Shown here: positions 43,549 through 56,265 of the stretch, in pieces | Position numbering within the stretch: position 1 is the first letter of the stretch | Layout: every line of letters starts with the position of its first letter | From: Jaapia argillacea MUCL 33604 | Taxonomy: Eukaryota; Basidiomycota; Agaricomycetes; Jaapiales; Jaapiaceae | Reading direction: 5' to 3' | NCBI GenBank assembly: GCA_000697665.1 | Contig: KL197748.1 | Location: 181,328-245,327 of the forward strand | Length of the DNA: 64,000 nt | Translations under genes and position numbers: made by a program | The notes under the pieces: generated by a model | The model's input: the letters and a program-made list of their open reading frames with translations, nothing else | Database searches by the model: none | Told to the model about the DNA's origin: nothing

Positions 43549-46500
43549 ATGGGCAATCAAAGACCCTGCCAGGTTCAAAAAGGCGGGTTTTCAGATCGGA
43601 ACGGCTTGAATACACCAAGTGCAGTTCCTAGAAAAAGAATAGAAGAAAAAGCATCACAACTCGCAAAACCAAGTAAAACTATCATCTCGACTGGGGGGAA
43701 CTGCTATTCCCTACTGACGATTGATGACCTTCCTGATGATACAGGTTTACATCCGGAAGAGGACAAAAGTCAATTACGGCCTTCGATGAAGCTTAACAAC
43801 ATAAGCTCCCTAGGCGGGACAATTGGCTCGATGACAGAAGAAGATGAAGTGTTTAGACGACCGATTTCTCATGGCACTTTGTATATACCAACTGAAACTG
43901 TAATGCAAGGGGAGTCCTCTACCAAAAGGCTCAGCAGTGCAAAGACTGTGCTTAATTCCCCTAATAAAAAACACATGGTTTCAATTGAAGAAATACCAGA
44001 CAAGTTAGAGAAAAAGTCGAAAGAACCAGAAAAGTCGAGTGTATCGACAAAAGCAAAGAAAGATGAACTTCGTAGTATCACTATGAAGGGACTGAAACTC
44101 TTTAAAGTAGTAAAGGGACTACGTTGTGGGAAGCAAATGGAATTGCCTATCACGATTACAAATCCACAGACAGAAGTGACGATAGATGTTAATGCATTAG
44201 TTGATACTGGAAGTACTGGCTCATGCATCAACACAAACTTTGTACACCGTCATGGTTTGACCACAACAAAGTTTGAAGAACCTATAGAGGTGTTTAATGC
44301 GGATGGAACAAACAACAAACATGGACATATCCTGGAATACGTATGCCTTCCAGTAACCATTGGTGACCATAAAGAAGTTTTGATGCTTCTGGTCACTCAA
44401 CTGGGAAAGGCTGATGTTTTTCTTGGATATGAATGGGTTGAACATCATAACCCATTAATCGACTGGACAAATCGAAAAGTCGAATTTCTACGTTGTCCTG
44501 AAACTTGCATCCACCTTAATCGAATTGATATCGAAGAAGGTGATACACTCTTTATGATAGACGAAGATCACTGGAGACGATCAAAAGAGGACGAACAAGT
44601 ACGGCTACGCGCCACCAACGCTATTGACATAGCAAGAGAAAAGAATTTGCATAAGAAGAAGGAGTCATTTGAGGAGATTGTACCATCCCTCTATCATGAC
44701 TTCATAGATGTCTTCACTGACACAGACTTCAAACATCTACCAGATCGTCGACCATGGGATCATGCGATCGAGTTAGTAGATGGAGCTGTACCATATGCAG
44801 GAAAAGCCTATGCAGTAACTCTTAAAGAACAAGAGTTGTTGGATAAATTCTTAGAAGATAATCTGGCAACAGGTCGTATTAGACCGTCGAAATCAGCATG
44901 GGGAGCACCTTTCTTCTTTGTCAAAAAGAAAGAAGGAGATCTCCATCCAGTACAAGATTATAGACGGTTAAACGACCTAACCAAGAAAAACAAGTATCCA
45001 CTTGCGTTGATCTCGGAAATGTTGGATAGATTGAAAGGAGTGAAATTCTTCACCAAATTGGATATTCGGTGGGGATATAATAACATTCGCATGAAAGAGG
45101 GCAATGAAGAGAAGGCTGCATTCATGACGAACCGTGGACTGTTTGAGCCATTAGTTATGTTTTTCGGCTTAACAAACAGTCCAGCAACGTTCCAAACGTT
45201 CATGAATGCAAAGTTTAGGGAATTAATCTTACAGGGCAAGGTTGTTGTATATTTAGACAACATCCTCATTTTCTCAAACACCCTGGAAGAACAGCGCATT
45301 GTCACGCACCAAGTACTTCAGATTCTTCGAGAGAATCATTTAACTTGCAAACCAGAAAAATGCGAGTTTGAGAAAACGGAAGTCGAATACTTGGGACATA
45401 TTGTTGGACACAATTTTGTAAAGATGGATCCATTGAAAGTTGCTGGGGTCATGGAGTGGCCAATCCCTAGAAACAAAAGGGATATACAGCAATTCCTCAG
45501 ATTTGCGAACTTCTATCACAAATTCATCAAAGATTTTTCCAAAATTGCAGGACCAATGACCAAGTTAACAGGAACGGCGGAATGGACCTGGGGTCCAGAA
45601 CAGCAAGAAGCTTTTGAATTAATCAAAAGAACTATCACATTGGCACCCATACTGGGAATACTGAATGATGATGATCAATTCAGAGTGGAATGTGATGCTT
45701 CACAGTTTGCACTGGGTGCAGAACTGAGCCAGAAGCAAGAAGGAGTGTGGAAAACAATTTTGTTCTTATCAAGGAGTCTCTCACCTGCAGAACGAAATTA
45801 TGACATCTATGACAGGGAAATGCTAGCCCTGATGACCGCACTTGACAAGTGGAGACATTTCCTTATGGGAGCAAAACAGCAATTCGAGATTCACACAGAC
45901 CATAAAAATCTTGAATATTTTAGGAAACCACAGAAACTGGTACCCAGACAAGCACGATGGGTGGCGAAGTTACAAAACTTTGACTTCGCTTTAACACATG
46001 AACCAGGAAAACAAATGACTAAAGCAGATCCACTTTCTTGTTGTCCAAATCATGCAGGAGATGACAGTTATAATGATGAAGTGATTGTGTTGAAGCCAGA
46101 ATGGTTCCAACAAATAGAAATTGTTGGATCAGATTTGATCCTAGAGGAAATAAAGAAAATGAAAAACACCTATGACAAAGAACTCATCATTAAAGTAAAC
46201 CAAGGTGATGGAGACTTTGTTATAGATGACGAAGGTCTAATGCAAAAACGAGGACGTCTAGTCATTCCAAATGACAAAGACTTATGTGGAAAAGTGATTC
46301 AAGCACACCACGACTCAGTTAGCGCAGGACATCTGGGTCAAAGCAAGACCCAAGAAATGATATACTGGTCTTATTGGTGGCCCACCATCAAAAAAGACAT
46401 GAAAACATATGTGGCTGGTTGTGATACTTGTCAAAGAGTAAAAACAAACCAGCAAAAGAAGGCCGCACCTTTACATCCAAACCCAGTCCCTGGACAAAAC

Positions 46501-47595
46501 TGGGAATTCATATCTGTTGATATGATAACACATTTGCCCGAATCAGCGGGAAAGAATGCCATATTAGTGGTGGTTGACATGAAATCGAAAGATTACATCG
46601 CCATCCCCACCACCGATGAATTGAATTCAGAAGGTTGGGCAAACCTATATATCAAGCATGTTTGGTCAAAACATGGCTTGTCAAAACGAATAACCTCTGA
46701 CAGGGGGTCAATATTCGTATCACAGTTCATTAAAGACATTTATGCCAAATTGGGAATCCAAGGACACCCTAGCACAGCATATCATCCTCAGACAGATGGA
46801 CAGATGGAACGTATGAATAAGGAGATTCAAACTTATCTCCGTATATTCTTGAATCATCGACAGTCTGACTGGGTGCAATGGCTTCCCATGGCTGAATTCG
46901 CCTACAGGATTAGGCAACAATCTGCAACGAAGAAGTCACCCTTCTTCATGACACACAGACATGATCCATTCACAGGGGTCGAATCTAGAAAGGAGATGAA
47001 AACTGAATCAGCAATTCAGTTTGAAAAGAAAATGAAGAAAATCCAAGAGGAGGCGTCGAACGCCTTAGATACTTCCAAGGCACTTCTTAAACGTTACTAT
47101 GATAAAGGACGCAAGGATGTGGTACCTTATGAAATTGGTGACAAAGTACTGTTGGAAGGCACAAACATCTGGATAGATCGCCTGTCCAAAAAACTGGATG
47201 ATCAATGGTATGGACCATTTGTCATCGAGAAGCGAATAGGTGCTAGCGCCTACCAGTTAAAGCTTCCTGTATCCTGGAAAGGGATACATCCTGTCTTTAA
47301 CGAAGCTTTATTGCTTCCATATCAGGAGCCGGAATTCCCATCTCAGATACCCAAGATCATTGCTCCTCCCATCCCCGGAATGATGGGTGATGGTGTTGAG
47401 GAAATACTGGACTCGAAGGTTTCTCATGGTGGAATTCTATATTTGGTCAAATGGCAAGGAAAGGCACGTATTGATAACACATGGGAATCAAGAACGTCAT
47501 TGATAAAGGTTTGGAAGCCTTTGATTGATGTGTTCCATACTACACATCCCTCTGCTCCTCGCATGCCACAAATTCATGTGCCTGGAGGCTTGTAA
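43549..47595 (+). mobile_element. Gypsy pol region: protease, RT, RNase H, integrase, chromodomain
   Basis: A long pol frame with domains in Ty3/Gypsy order: aspartic protease (about 44,190), reverse transcriptase (about 44,880-45,420), RNase H (about 45,640-46,050), integrase with its zinc-binding HHCC part and core (about 46,290-46,980), and a chromodomain at the end (about 47,390-47,540). The chromodomain places it among chromoviruses, which tend to insert in heterochromatin. Confidence 0.9.
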
Positions 47596-47770
47596 AGCCG
47601 TGCAGTGACTTGGTCAGAGTTGCGACCTGCTGAGTCACAGGACTGGTTAATGTGGGAGAATATGTATCTACATTGGCAGTTGCAGGATCAGAATCTGGAG
47701 GAACGTCCGCCTAAGGCCGACAGCGCGTATAGGTGGTTCGCGAGGATGTGTCCCTTGAGGGGGGGGTATT

Positions 47771-48152
47771 TGTCACGGTTTCCATAAAGGATCCCACAAT
47801 TCAACCCTAACCTAGAAGGTTCAGTCTAGATCGTCGAACATAACAAAGCGCCAGGTAAGTCATGTGATAGACACCTCCAGATCCCCCTGATGTCATGTAG
47901 AATATTCCAGAACTCCATAGTAGTCCAGATTTCTCTGAGTTGCTGCACACTATGCCGCAGTCGTTCTAGATTTCTCCGAGTACGTCAGACAACCTAACTC
48001 AGGATAGTTACTCAGGACTCGCAGTAGAAGCACAGGCACAGCAGCCCCGCTTAGTGATAGACGCTTACATGTGCATAGATAGATTGTGTATATATAGCTG
48101 GTGGAACTGGGCGTAACACCCCAGCTTTCAGTTGGCTTTTTCTTTCTTGTCA
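47771..48152 (+). repeat. 3' LTR of the Gypsy element
   Basis: 382 bp, about 1% different from the 5' LTR; followed by the GTACC target duplication. Confidence 0.95.
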
Positions 48153-48165
48153 GTACCGCCCATAA

Positions 48166-49138
48166 NNNNNNNNNNNNNNNNNNNNNNNNNNNNNNNNNNN
48201 NNNNNNNNNNNNNNNNNNNNNNNNNNNNNNNNNNNNNNNNNNNNNNNNNNNNNNNNNNNNNNNNNNNNNNNNNNNNNNNNNNNNNNNNNNNNNNNNNNNN
48301 NNNNNNNNNNNNNNNNNNNNNNNNNNNNNNNNNNNNNNNNNNNNNNNNNNNNNNNNNNNNNNNNNNNNNNNNNNNNNNNNNNNNNNNNNNNNNNNNNNNN
48401 NNNNNNNNNNNNNNNNNNNNNNNNNNNNNNNNNNNNNNNNNNNNNNNNNNNNNNNNNNNNNNNNNNNNNNNNNNNNNNNNNNNNNNNNNNNNNNNNNNNN
48501 NNNNNNNNNNNNNNNNNNNNNNNNNNNNNNNNNNNNNNNNNNNNNNNNNNNNNNNNNNNNNNNNNNNNNNNNNNNNNNNNNNNNNNNNNNNNNNNNNNNN
48601 NNNNNNNNNNNNNNNNNNNNNNNNNNNNNNNNNNNNNNNNNNNNNNNNNNNNNNNNNNNNNNNNNNNNNNNNNNNNNNNNNNNNNNNNNNNNNNNNNNNN
48701 NNNNNNNNNNNNNNNNNNNNNNNNNNNNNNNNNNNNNNNNNNNNNNNNNNNNNNNNNNNNNNNNNNNNNNNNNNNNNNNNNNNNNNNNNNNNNNNNNNNN
48801 NNNNNNNNNNNNNNNNNNNNNNNNNNNNNNNNNNNNNNNNNNNNNNNNNNNNNNNNNNNNNNNNNNNNNNNNNNNNNNNNNNNNNNNNNNNNNNNNNNNN
48901 NNNNNNNNNNNNNNNNNNNNNNNNNNNNNNNNNNNNNNNNNNNNNNNNNNNNNNNNNNNNNNNNNNNNNNNNNNNNNNNNNNNNNNNNNNNNNNNNNNNN
49001 NNNNNNNNNNNNNNNNNNNNNNNNNNNNNNNNNNNNNNNNNNNNNNNNNNNNNNNNNNNNNNNNNNNNNNNNNNNNNNNNNNNNNNNNNNNNNNNNNNNN
49101 NNNNNNNNNNNNNNNNNNNNNNNNNNNNNNNNNNNNNN
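48166..49138. other. Assembly gap (973 N)
   Basis: Unresolved bases. A reverse-oriented LTR emerges on the right side, so the gap probably covers the remainder of a second LTR-type insertion and possibly the first exon of R2. Confidence 0.99.
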
Positions 49139-49273
49139 AATGTTCTCTATGACATCAGGGGAATCTGGAGGTGTCTATCACATGACCTACCTGGCACTTG
49201 TTATGTTCGACGATCTAGACTGAACCTTCTAGGTTAGGGTTGAATTGTGGGATCCTTTATGGAAACCGTGACA
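49139..49273 (-). mobile_element. Partial LTR, minus orientation, same Gypsy family
   Basis: 135 bp matching the first part of the 382/394-bp LTR in reverse, ending in CCGTGACA. It resembles the solo LTR at 32.7 kb more than the LTRs at 41 kb. The rest is in the gap. It ends about 38 bp before the R2 splice acceptor, so it lies in what was the R2 intron. Confidence 0.85.
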
Positions 49274-49311
49274 ATTGATCACCGACGTTCTTGCACCCAT
49301 CTATAGCCCAG

Positions 49312-50481
49312 CCCCGCCACCCTTCCCTCGGCGTCTCTCAATATCATGTCGATGATGAGGATATCGTTCCAAGGAAGCATGTTCAAATCCACGGCGAACC
49401 GATGTTACCACCAGGCTATGACCTCGCCTACCCAAATCACATTGCCCTTTCCGAAATCTTCCCATTCAATTCCAAATTCAACAAGAATGTCCATCTCTGT
49501 CAATCGCAGAGCTGGTTAAAGATGGTTATCTCCATCGCGCAACTGGTGTATTCCTCCATCACTTTATACGAGACCCGTGGGGACCAACTGCTTCGGTACG
49601 GTTACGCCACCTTTGGTTTATCCGTCTTCCCCTATACGTTCATGTCCCTCGCCAACTTCATCGTCGTTGGCCTGATCGGCGAGTATCCGCGCTTGTATAT
49701 GCTCCGAACGGCAATCATGAATGAATGCGAGAGACGGGGAGGATCATTCGTGGGAGCCATTGGCAATTGCGCGGAGGACGATTCAGTCCATCGGCCATAT
49801 GCGTATGGTGTGGATCATGATGTATCCTATAATGGCTACCGTTGGAGCAGCTTCACCTGTGCAACAGTCTCACTAGAAGGGAGTGGTGAGAATTCAACTG
49901 AGGTGTCCGGGGAGTGGAAGGAGGACGATGGATTATCGACGGAGGACGGCACAGGATTATTGCCGAAGATATTGGTGGTCACGGTTAAGGGAGTCACGAG
50001 GAAGTTCAAGTATCAGCCTGGGTTTGGCAAAGTTGACTACGCCTTCAAGCTTTCGTCATATACCAATCAAGACCACATTCCTAGTGGTGGCTACGTTGCC
50101 TATCCATCACAGTCGTTGTTACCGGCCTTGTTCTCACTACTTTATGTCGTGACCCTGGCATCCTTGTTACTCCCATACATGGTCATCTTCACGCTTAGTA
50201 AGTTCAAGGCAGGAGGGAGTACCTTGGCACAGAGGGCTTGGATGATGAGTTGGATAGCCTCAGGTCAACTCGCTCTCCTTATCTTCGCCGCCCAGTACAT
50301 CCAAAACCCCCATCTCAGGCTGGCAACATTCTCGATCCAACTTCACCGCCCCACAAGTTACTTCACGGGCAACAAGCTGCTCCTGTGTCTCCTCATCTTC
50401 GCGATTCCTGCCGTCGGGGGCTTCATCACGGTTGGGAAAATGCTCGCGGAATTTGGTACTTGTTCGCTCGCCCCAACTTGA
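49312..50481 (+). CDS. R2: multi-pass membrane protein, second exon only
   Basis: Begins after an acceptor (CTATAGCCCAG) matching the R1 intron end and runs open to TGA 50,481. It carries the R-family landmarks: HGEPMLPPGYDLAYPNH, WLKMVISIAQLVYSSITLY, FGLSVFPYTFMSLANFIVVG, LLLPYMVIFTLSKF and GTCSLAPT. About five hydrophobic segments remain. The first exon (signal anchor and one membrane segment in R1) is not visible; a reverse LTR and the gap lie where it should be. An indel just after the acceptor shifts phase relative to R1, so splicing as in R1 would not give the same frame there. It may be a 5'-damaged gene or be expressed from an internal start. Confidence 0.65.
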   Translation, partial: PRHPSLGVSQYHVDDEDIVPRKHVQIHGEPMLPPGYDLAYPNHIALSEIFPFNSKFNKNVHLCQSQSWLKMVISIAQLVYSSITLYETRGDQLLRYGYATFGLSVFPYTFMSLANFIVVGLIGEYPRLYMLRTAIMNECERRGGSFVGAIGNCAEDDSVHRPYAYGVDHDVSYNGYRWSSFTCATVSLEGSGENSTEVSGEWKEDDGLSTEDGTGLLPKILVVTVKGVTRKFKYQPGFGKVDYAFKLSSYTNQDHIPSGGYVAYPSQSLLPALFSLLYVVTLASLLLPYMVIFTLSKFKAGGSTLAQRAWMMSWIASGQLALLIFAAQYIQNPHLRLATFSIQLHRPTSYFTGNKLLLCLLIFAIPAVGGFITVGKMLAEFGTCSLAPT

Positions 50482-50816
50482 ACATGAAGGTCGCCTACAT
50501 CTTTTTTGTTCGGGCGTAGGATTGGGAAGGGTTGATATTTCAGTCGATTCTTGGGACTCGGCGATTATCATCGATGGACATTCACATGCTCAGGCGTGAT
50601 TTTGGTCTTCGTAGTTTGATGTACTCGTTTACAACAGATGGGCGGTATCGATAAGTATGTACTGTCTCTCATCTTGTACCGACGAATGTGAGCTTCTTGT
50701 ATTTATATTTGAATCGAGCGTAGAGGGGAGAGCGAAACCAAAGTGAGAAGAACCACAACAGTTCAATTCGACACGTAGCGGATGGTAAAATACAATCTTC
50801 CTCGCAAAGGGAGCTA
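50482..50816. other. Convergent R2/S2 intergenic region
   Basis: Counterpart of 9,689-10,019. It includes the 112-bp identical core at 50,598-50,709. No gene. Confidence 0.55.
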
Positions 50817-52343
50817 TGGACAATCAACTAGGACGTCCGGCAGAGCCCTCTGAATCCACTCCGGCCCACCATGATAATTACGCACAGCATACACAGCCTC
50901 CAAAGTCCCCCTAAAACACTCAAACATCTCCAAAGCTATATCTTGATACCCACCCATTCTCCGAACCCTACAATGTCACGTTCTTTTTATTTCCGATCAC
51001 CTGACCTGTAGAACATTCCTTAGTATTCTAATCAGTAGCATTAAGATCTCAGTATGACGCCTTATTGCACCATCGGACTATTCTTAGCTAGCCATGTAGT
51101 ATATAAGCTTGTACCATCTTAATGCAAACCCCAGTCTTGAGCTGGTCTATTCCAAACCAGCCACTCTTGTGTGTCATCGGTCGACCTCATTACTCCTTGA
51201 TCGCTATTCGCACTCCTCATCCAGCGCTGCTGCCAGTCACATCCCTGGTTGTTGTTTGTTGCTGACATACAACCCACCCTCCGCACTATGCGTAAGGGGG
51301 GATTCGCCCTACATAACGAGATCCAGGTGTACCACCCCCCAGAGTAGTCTTTCAAGTTTGGCAGAGCTCCGCGCGGAAGGTGTACGAGGATATCAGGACG
51401 CTTCCCGCCGGAATAGGCATGTGGAAAACATGCATACAAGTCCAAAACCTCGATCGTTGGGTTGTTTACGAGGAATTCGGAGAAGACTCCAGGGTCGCAT
51501 TCGATGAAGCTGAGTCTGAGGGTGTGAAGGTTGGGAAGGTGGATGGATGCGAGGGCTGGACCGAGATAGACGGAACGGGTCTTGAAAAGTAGTCGTAACT
51601 GGAACAGTAACTGAATGATAGTCGGAGGGTCTGTAACGTCGGGTTGTTGGAGAGGAATGCGATGATGTGGTCGGTCCGAGGTTCCGTGTCGGGTTGTGGA
51701 TGTCCAGGGTATTTATCGCCCAAGCTTGTCTGAAAATCGAAATTCTCAAGCCCACGGACGGAGAAAAGCTAGCAATTGGAGTATCCGTGAGGATTTGGCT
51801 TCCATGGTACAACCCAAGTTGGTGAATACATACCTGAGAGTAGAATATTGACTTCCCATCAGCCTTCCCGGGAACGCGCTCTTCAACCAGGACGTTTTCC
51901 AACTCGAGACAACAGGTCAACGCGTCCCAAAGGCCAGGAACACACCACAAAACATTGGGCCCCCACCCCCAATCCCATTGAAATGTCTTTAAGAACTTCA
52001 TCTGCTTGATAGCCCGACACAGCACCCTCTCCTGCTCCTCCATTCCAACAAGACAAGACGATTTCTGGATCCTAGGGTTCCTCGTCACGGAATCGGTTGA
52101 GATACGAATAAATCGGATTTGTCGACACATGAGAGGGTTTTGAGAGAGGTGGTTCCAGACGTAGAAAAAGTTGGAGGATATACGGGTGTGGATTTTGCGG
52201 TAGGAGTATACATCGGGGAGGAGGATTTCTTTACAGGAGCGACACGTTAGGGCTAGGGAGAGGATATCCTTGCGATCGCCAATGAAGTGAATGATCGATT
52301 CAACCAGCTCGACGGGAAGTCCGCCCAGGAATGTCAATGTCAT
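50817..52343 (-). pseudogene. S2: F-box gene copy, broken
   Basis: Exon 1 (52343 to about 51,834) is open and encodes a good F-box (GGLPVELVESIIHFIGDRK, LSLALTCRSC). The intron matches S1. In exon 2 one base is missing relative to S1 in a run of A (near 51,583), which shifts the frame after SFSYCSSYDYF. Further on, the 294-bp solo LTR splits the sequence at 50,974-51,267. The C-terminal text (to EWIQ-like residues near 50,820) is still recognisable. Its upstream region, unlike that of S1, is undisturbed. Confidence 0.8.
50974..51267 (+). mobile_element. Solo LTR, 294-bp family, in F-box gene S2
   Basis: TGTCACGTTC..GTTGCTGACA flanked by TACAA on both sides (50,969-50,973 and 51,268-51,272), a clean 5-bp target duplication. 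It is absent from the same position in S1 and S4, so the empty site is known from paralogs. Same family as 117-410. Confidence 0.9.
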
Positions 52344-53644
52344 GGGTGATAAGTGTGGTTACGGGTATGGTATCATTCCAAGCCGGTTGAAGACTTGAAC
52401 GCAACAACGGAGATACGATGAGTAATATGGGAAGTCCAACCAGAGGTAGCGCGACTTCAAGCCTCTGTGCCAACGACGGAAGCAAGCAAGCGCGTCTCTT
52501 CCACACACCACAACAAATCGCCCATCCTCGAATACTTTTTGAACTTCTAGCTCGATGCTATATCTCCTCGGTTGCCATAATTTGAGCCATGCTGAGCGCG
52601 AAGCCATCGACGAACCTCACAGTCGGTACGTGGCACTCCCTTCTCGACATATTGTACCATCGATTGACGTTGAGACCGCGGACTCTCCTTTCCAGATATC
52701 CACCCGAACCACTCAGTGTGGCCGGTGGAGCTGCTCTTCTCGCCAACTTCCGCCCTAACTCATTCAACCATACTTAGTATTCCTCCAGGTTCGCGCCTGT
52801 ATCTGATGGGCAGGCCGTATTATCAAGGACCGCATCCCTCCTCAATATCATGAATTCTGCTGATATTCAACAATCAAGATTATTCCCTCGTATATTTCAA
52901 TAATCTTCGTTCTCGAACCACTACATAGCCGGAGCATATGCTTTTCACTCGTCCTGGACAAGGAAAAGGTGGTGCATCAGTGCTCCTCCTTCTCCTGACC
53001 AGTCGGTTCAAGTTCCTACCCTGGCTCATCTTCATCGTAGGAACGTTTAACCGGCTTCGCTACCAACCCTCTAAACTACGGAACCAAGTTGAACCGCAAC
53101 GCTGGATTGAATTTGTCGCCGAATCACTATTGTTTACAGCGAACCTGGAGAAGGAACACTTGAGAGTGTGCTTCAATCATGCCAGTGGGTGAGTTTGACC
53201 TCCTGTTTCTCGATCTGGTCATCGATGAACGTTTATTTTCTCCGCAATATCATTCCGTCGCAGAGTAGGTCTCCGCCGAATCTCATGCGGGAAAGGCCAG
53301 CGACTATGGTGTGTTTGGATTCTCGACGTCGTTACATTTCTTCCTCATACCGTCTTGTCGAGCGTACGATCTTCTGTCTCGCTATTTGCACAGTAAATCC
53401 CGTCGTTCCTGGATGAGGTGCGACTGAATTTACAAGCTGTCTCAGAGGGATCGTACCCTAAATCTTGCCAACTTGAACGCTTCCCTTGGATGGGCGAACC
53501 AACCTTGTTCCGTCACTTGGCAGTGAATGAACCGCCAAAGATCATTTAGACTTTGCTGGGTTTGATCGATTCGCCGACAGGCGCTCAAGAGCGGCATAAA
53601 CTGTATCAGATAGGCGCCGACTACTCCTGGAACAAACCTTCATC
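52344..53644. other. Divergent intergenic region S2 / MYND1
   Basis: The part nearest S2 (52,400-52,750) is shared with the displaced S1 upstream region at 17.1-17.4 kb. Short ORFs (for example 52,938-53,192) have no motifs. Probably promoters of both divergent genes; no gene seen. Confidence 0.45.
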
Positions 53645-55076
53645 ATGTCACAACGACCTCGTCCTCCCATACAAGTATATTTGCCCCTGACGTCTTTGGA
53701 TGAATGTCGGGTATGCAATGGGAAGGATAATCTCAGGCTTTGCTCTGGTTGTGCTGAGGTTTGTCCTTAAATCCATCCGAATCGACGAAACCAGAACCAA
53801 TTGCTAACGATGTTTTGAGTAGAGCGTCTATTGTTCAAGGGAGTGTCAGACGAACGACTGGAAAGAACACAAGCCAACTTGTGAGTCACTTCCCGAGTGT
53901 AATCGCTCCTCCTTCACATCAGTCACCCATCCTTGACGTTGACACGACACGACCTCAACAGGCAAGACCCATAGGATCGACATTGTCTCCTTATATCCAG
54001 TATTGGCTTCTCTTCAGGATCATTGCCGCTTTCACGTCGATCGTAAGGAGACCCTTCACCCCGCACTCAAGCACAAGATCGTCAGAGAAGATGGCAACGC
54101 CACCCTGGCCGATGGCACCATCCGACATCTCATCACTCTTGGTGCCCCCTTTGCAATAGGTCATATCATATCGAATGAGCGGTTGCAGGAGTGGCACCCT
54201 ACGGCGAGATCCGACTCAGAACGACTTGACCTATGGCACATGTTGATGAGGCACTCGGACCCTGCCCCACTCGTCGTAGCAACCTGCATCGCCCTCCTTC
54301 GCTCAATATACACAACCAACACGACAGGTTCAGCTCATCCCCGCACGCGCCTACGATACCGTTCCTCTCCAATCTCGGACTTTGGAATATGTGCTGGATC
54401 AGTTGAACTGATATCCATGGCCTCGTTTCCTCTCGCCATCCAGTTGCCCAACGGTAACTTTGTCCCCAGACCCTCATCCAAAAACCACCATTGGATCTAT
54501 TTCACTACCGTCCACAAGGAGGAGCTCATACTGGACTGTAATCTCTTCTGCATGGAGTACCCTCACGTCGTTTCGATGAAAGGATACGACCTGCCTTGGA
54601 AACACCCGACGACTCCCGGAGATGAGAAAGCCGTCCCTGTGCATTTCGTCGACAGGAGTCGCAAACGATACTTGAACACTCTGCCGGTGTACAAGCCACG
54701 TCGCACGATTAGTGTCCTGCGCGATACGACGCTCCAGCTAGCTATCAGTCAAATCATCCAACCTCCACTCGGTCCCAACGTTCTTGTTCCGCAGGCGATC
54801 CTGGTATTTATGGATAAAGTTGCTGGAAAGGGACGGCGGCTGACGCAAGAGGGTCGAGATTTGTTTCAGGAGTGGGTCCTGCGCATCTTCAGGGGCCTGG
54901 ATGAGGTGACTATCCAGTCGAACGCTTGGAAGCGGTTCCCCGAAGACCCTAATGGCCTCGTGCTCCTCACCACTTATCAAGATATGATTGGAGTTGACTC
55001 GAGCCCTGAAGCCATTGAGGCGTTTGCTTCCCTATGTGCAGTCAATTCACTAATGATCAAAAGTTCTGACTCTTAA
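53645..55076 (+). CDS. MYND1: MYND zinc-finger protein, 428 aa, intact
   Basis: Exons 53645-53758, 53823-53880 and 53962-55076; introns of 64 and 81 bp; all phases fit, giving 428 residues. Residues 21-58 form a full MYND finger, with C21, C24, C33, C36, C42, C46, H54 and C58 (for example ECRVCNGKDNLRLCSGC and VYCSRECQTNDWKEHKPTC). MYND fingers bind short proline-rich peptides and serve as protein-protein adaptors. The remaining 370 residues are the alpha/beta C-terminal region found in many agaricomycete MYND proteins (VSLYPVLASLQD, HPALKHKIVRE, GTIRHLITLGAPF, LVVATCIALLRSIY). No enzymatic motif recognised. It is divergent from S2 and followed by the S3 relic. The copy MYND2 is broken. Confidence 0.85.
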
Positions 55077-55399
55077 ACTTGTAACCTTGTCGACTTCCTG
55101 GTGTATCAATGCATGTGGTGTCGTAGTGTCTTCTAGTTTGGCATACGAGATGGTGATGGCAAGCGGACCTCCAACAACAAATGCGGGCGAACGGTTCTGC
55201 AGATCTGGCCGTAGCATCTCATGCCTTCAATACAAGATGTTGGGCACATTCTTGGCCGAGGATAGGATGATGGATAGCCAATGGGGAATCGAATGAAAAG
55301 GGGTAAGGGAAGAATGGAAATGGTCCCAAATCGAGACTCAATCGTGATGAGATTCCGAAGGTGTATCAGAATCGAATAGAGGCATCAACACATGCAATG

Positions 55400-56265
55400 T
55401 ATGCGGATTGGCGAAACCCCGCCCCAGAAGGAGGAAATCGGACGAGGACATTTGGTAGGGCGGATTCGATCCACTCCGATCCACTGCGGAGAGGCGCAGG
55501 GTAAACAACCTCCAAAGTCTCGAGGAATGGTCAAACATCTCCAGTGCCATGTGCCGATACCCCTACTGTGCCCGAACCCAGCATCTCACTCTACGCATCA
55601 TGCATAGGGGAGGCTTCGCCCTACATCACGAGGCCCACGCGTACCACCGTCTAAGTAGTCTTGCTAGTTCGGCAGAGCTCCTTCTGGTAGGTATACGAGG
55701 AGATCGGGATGCTTCAGACCGGAAACAACGCATGAGCAACGACAGTCGAAGGGTCCATAAAGTCGGTTGTTGGAGAGGAATGCGATGATGTGGTCTGTCC
55801 GACTTGGTTCTTGTGAGGCTGAGGATGTCGAGTATTTGTCGCCAACCTTTGTTGGAATTTTCATGCCCGCGGACGGAGAAGAGCTATGGATTGGAGAGCG
55901 CATAATGAGAGAGCCAAATTACCCAAACCGAGGTGATGGGGGTGTACCTGGGACCAAAACATTGATTTCTCATCCATGAGACCCACAGGTCGCGGTTCAA
56001 CGAAGACGTTCTTTAGCTGGATGCACCCAGTCGACGCATCCCAAAGTCCACGAACACACAGAACATTGGTCCCCCACCCCATGCCCATTCAAACGTCTTT
56101 CAGAACTTCATCCGCCTGAGAGCCCAGCACGGCGCCATCTCTTGCTCCTCCATTCCAACAAGACCTTGAAGATAAAATCGCTTGAGATACGAACGAATCG
56201 AACATGTCGACACAGAAGAGAGTTTTCGGAGAGGTAGTTCCAAACGAAGAAAAGATTGAGGACTT
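55400..56265 (-). pseudogene. S3: F-box gene relic
   Basis: Scattered minus-strand pieces match S1/S4: VWNYLSENSLLCRHVRFVRIS near 56,200, the Trp/Gly-rich stretch near 56,060, DHIIAFLSNN near 55,770 and EWIESALPNVLV near 55,450. Frames change repeatedly, sizeable parts are missing, and the F-box itself is not found. Confidence 0.7.

Larger units (their letters stand above)
41375..48152 (+). mobile_element. Ty3/Gypsy chromovirus-type LTR retrotransposon, 6,778 bp
   Basis: Both LTRs are 382 bp (41,375-41,756 and 47,771-48,152) and differ by about 1%, so the insertion is young. GTACC flanks both ends as the 5-bp target duplication (41,370-41,374 and 48,153-48,157). A purine-rich tract precedes the 3' LTR. 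It looks whole, or nearly so, in layout: leader, gag-like frame, pol-like frame, LTR. Confidence 0.95.

Noticed and set aside
48101-49237. Long ORFs spanning the N-run
   Set aside because: They are artefacts of unresolved bases in the assembly gap.
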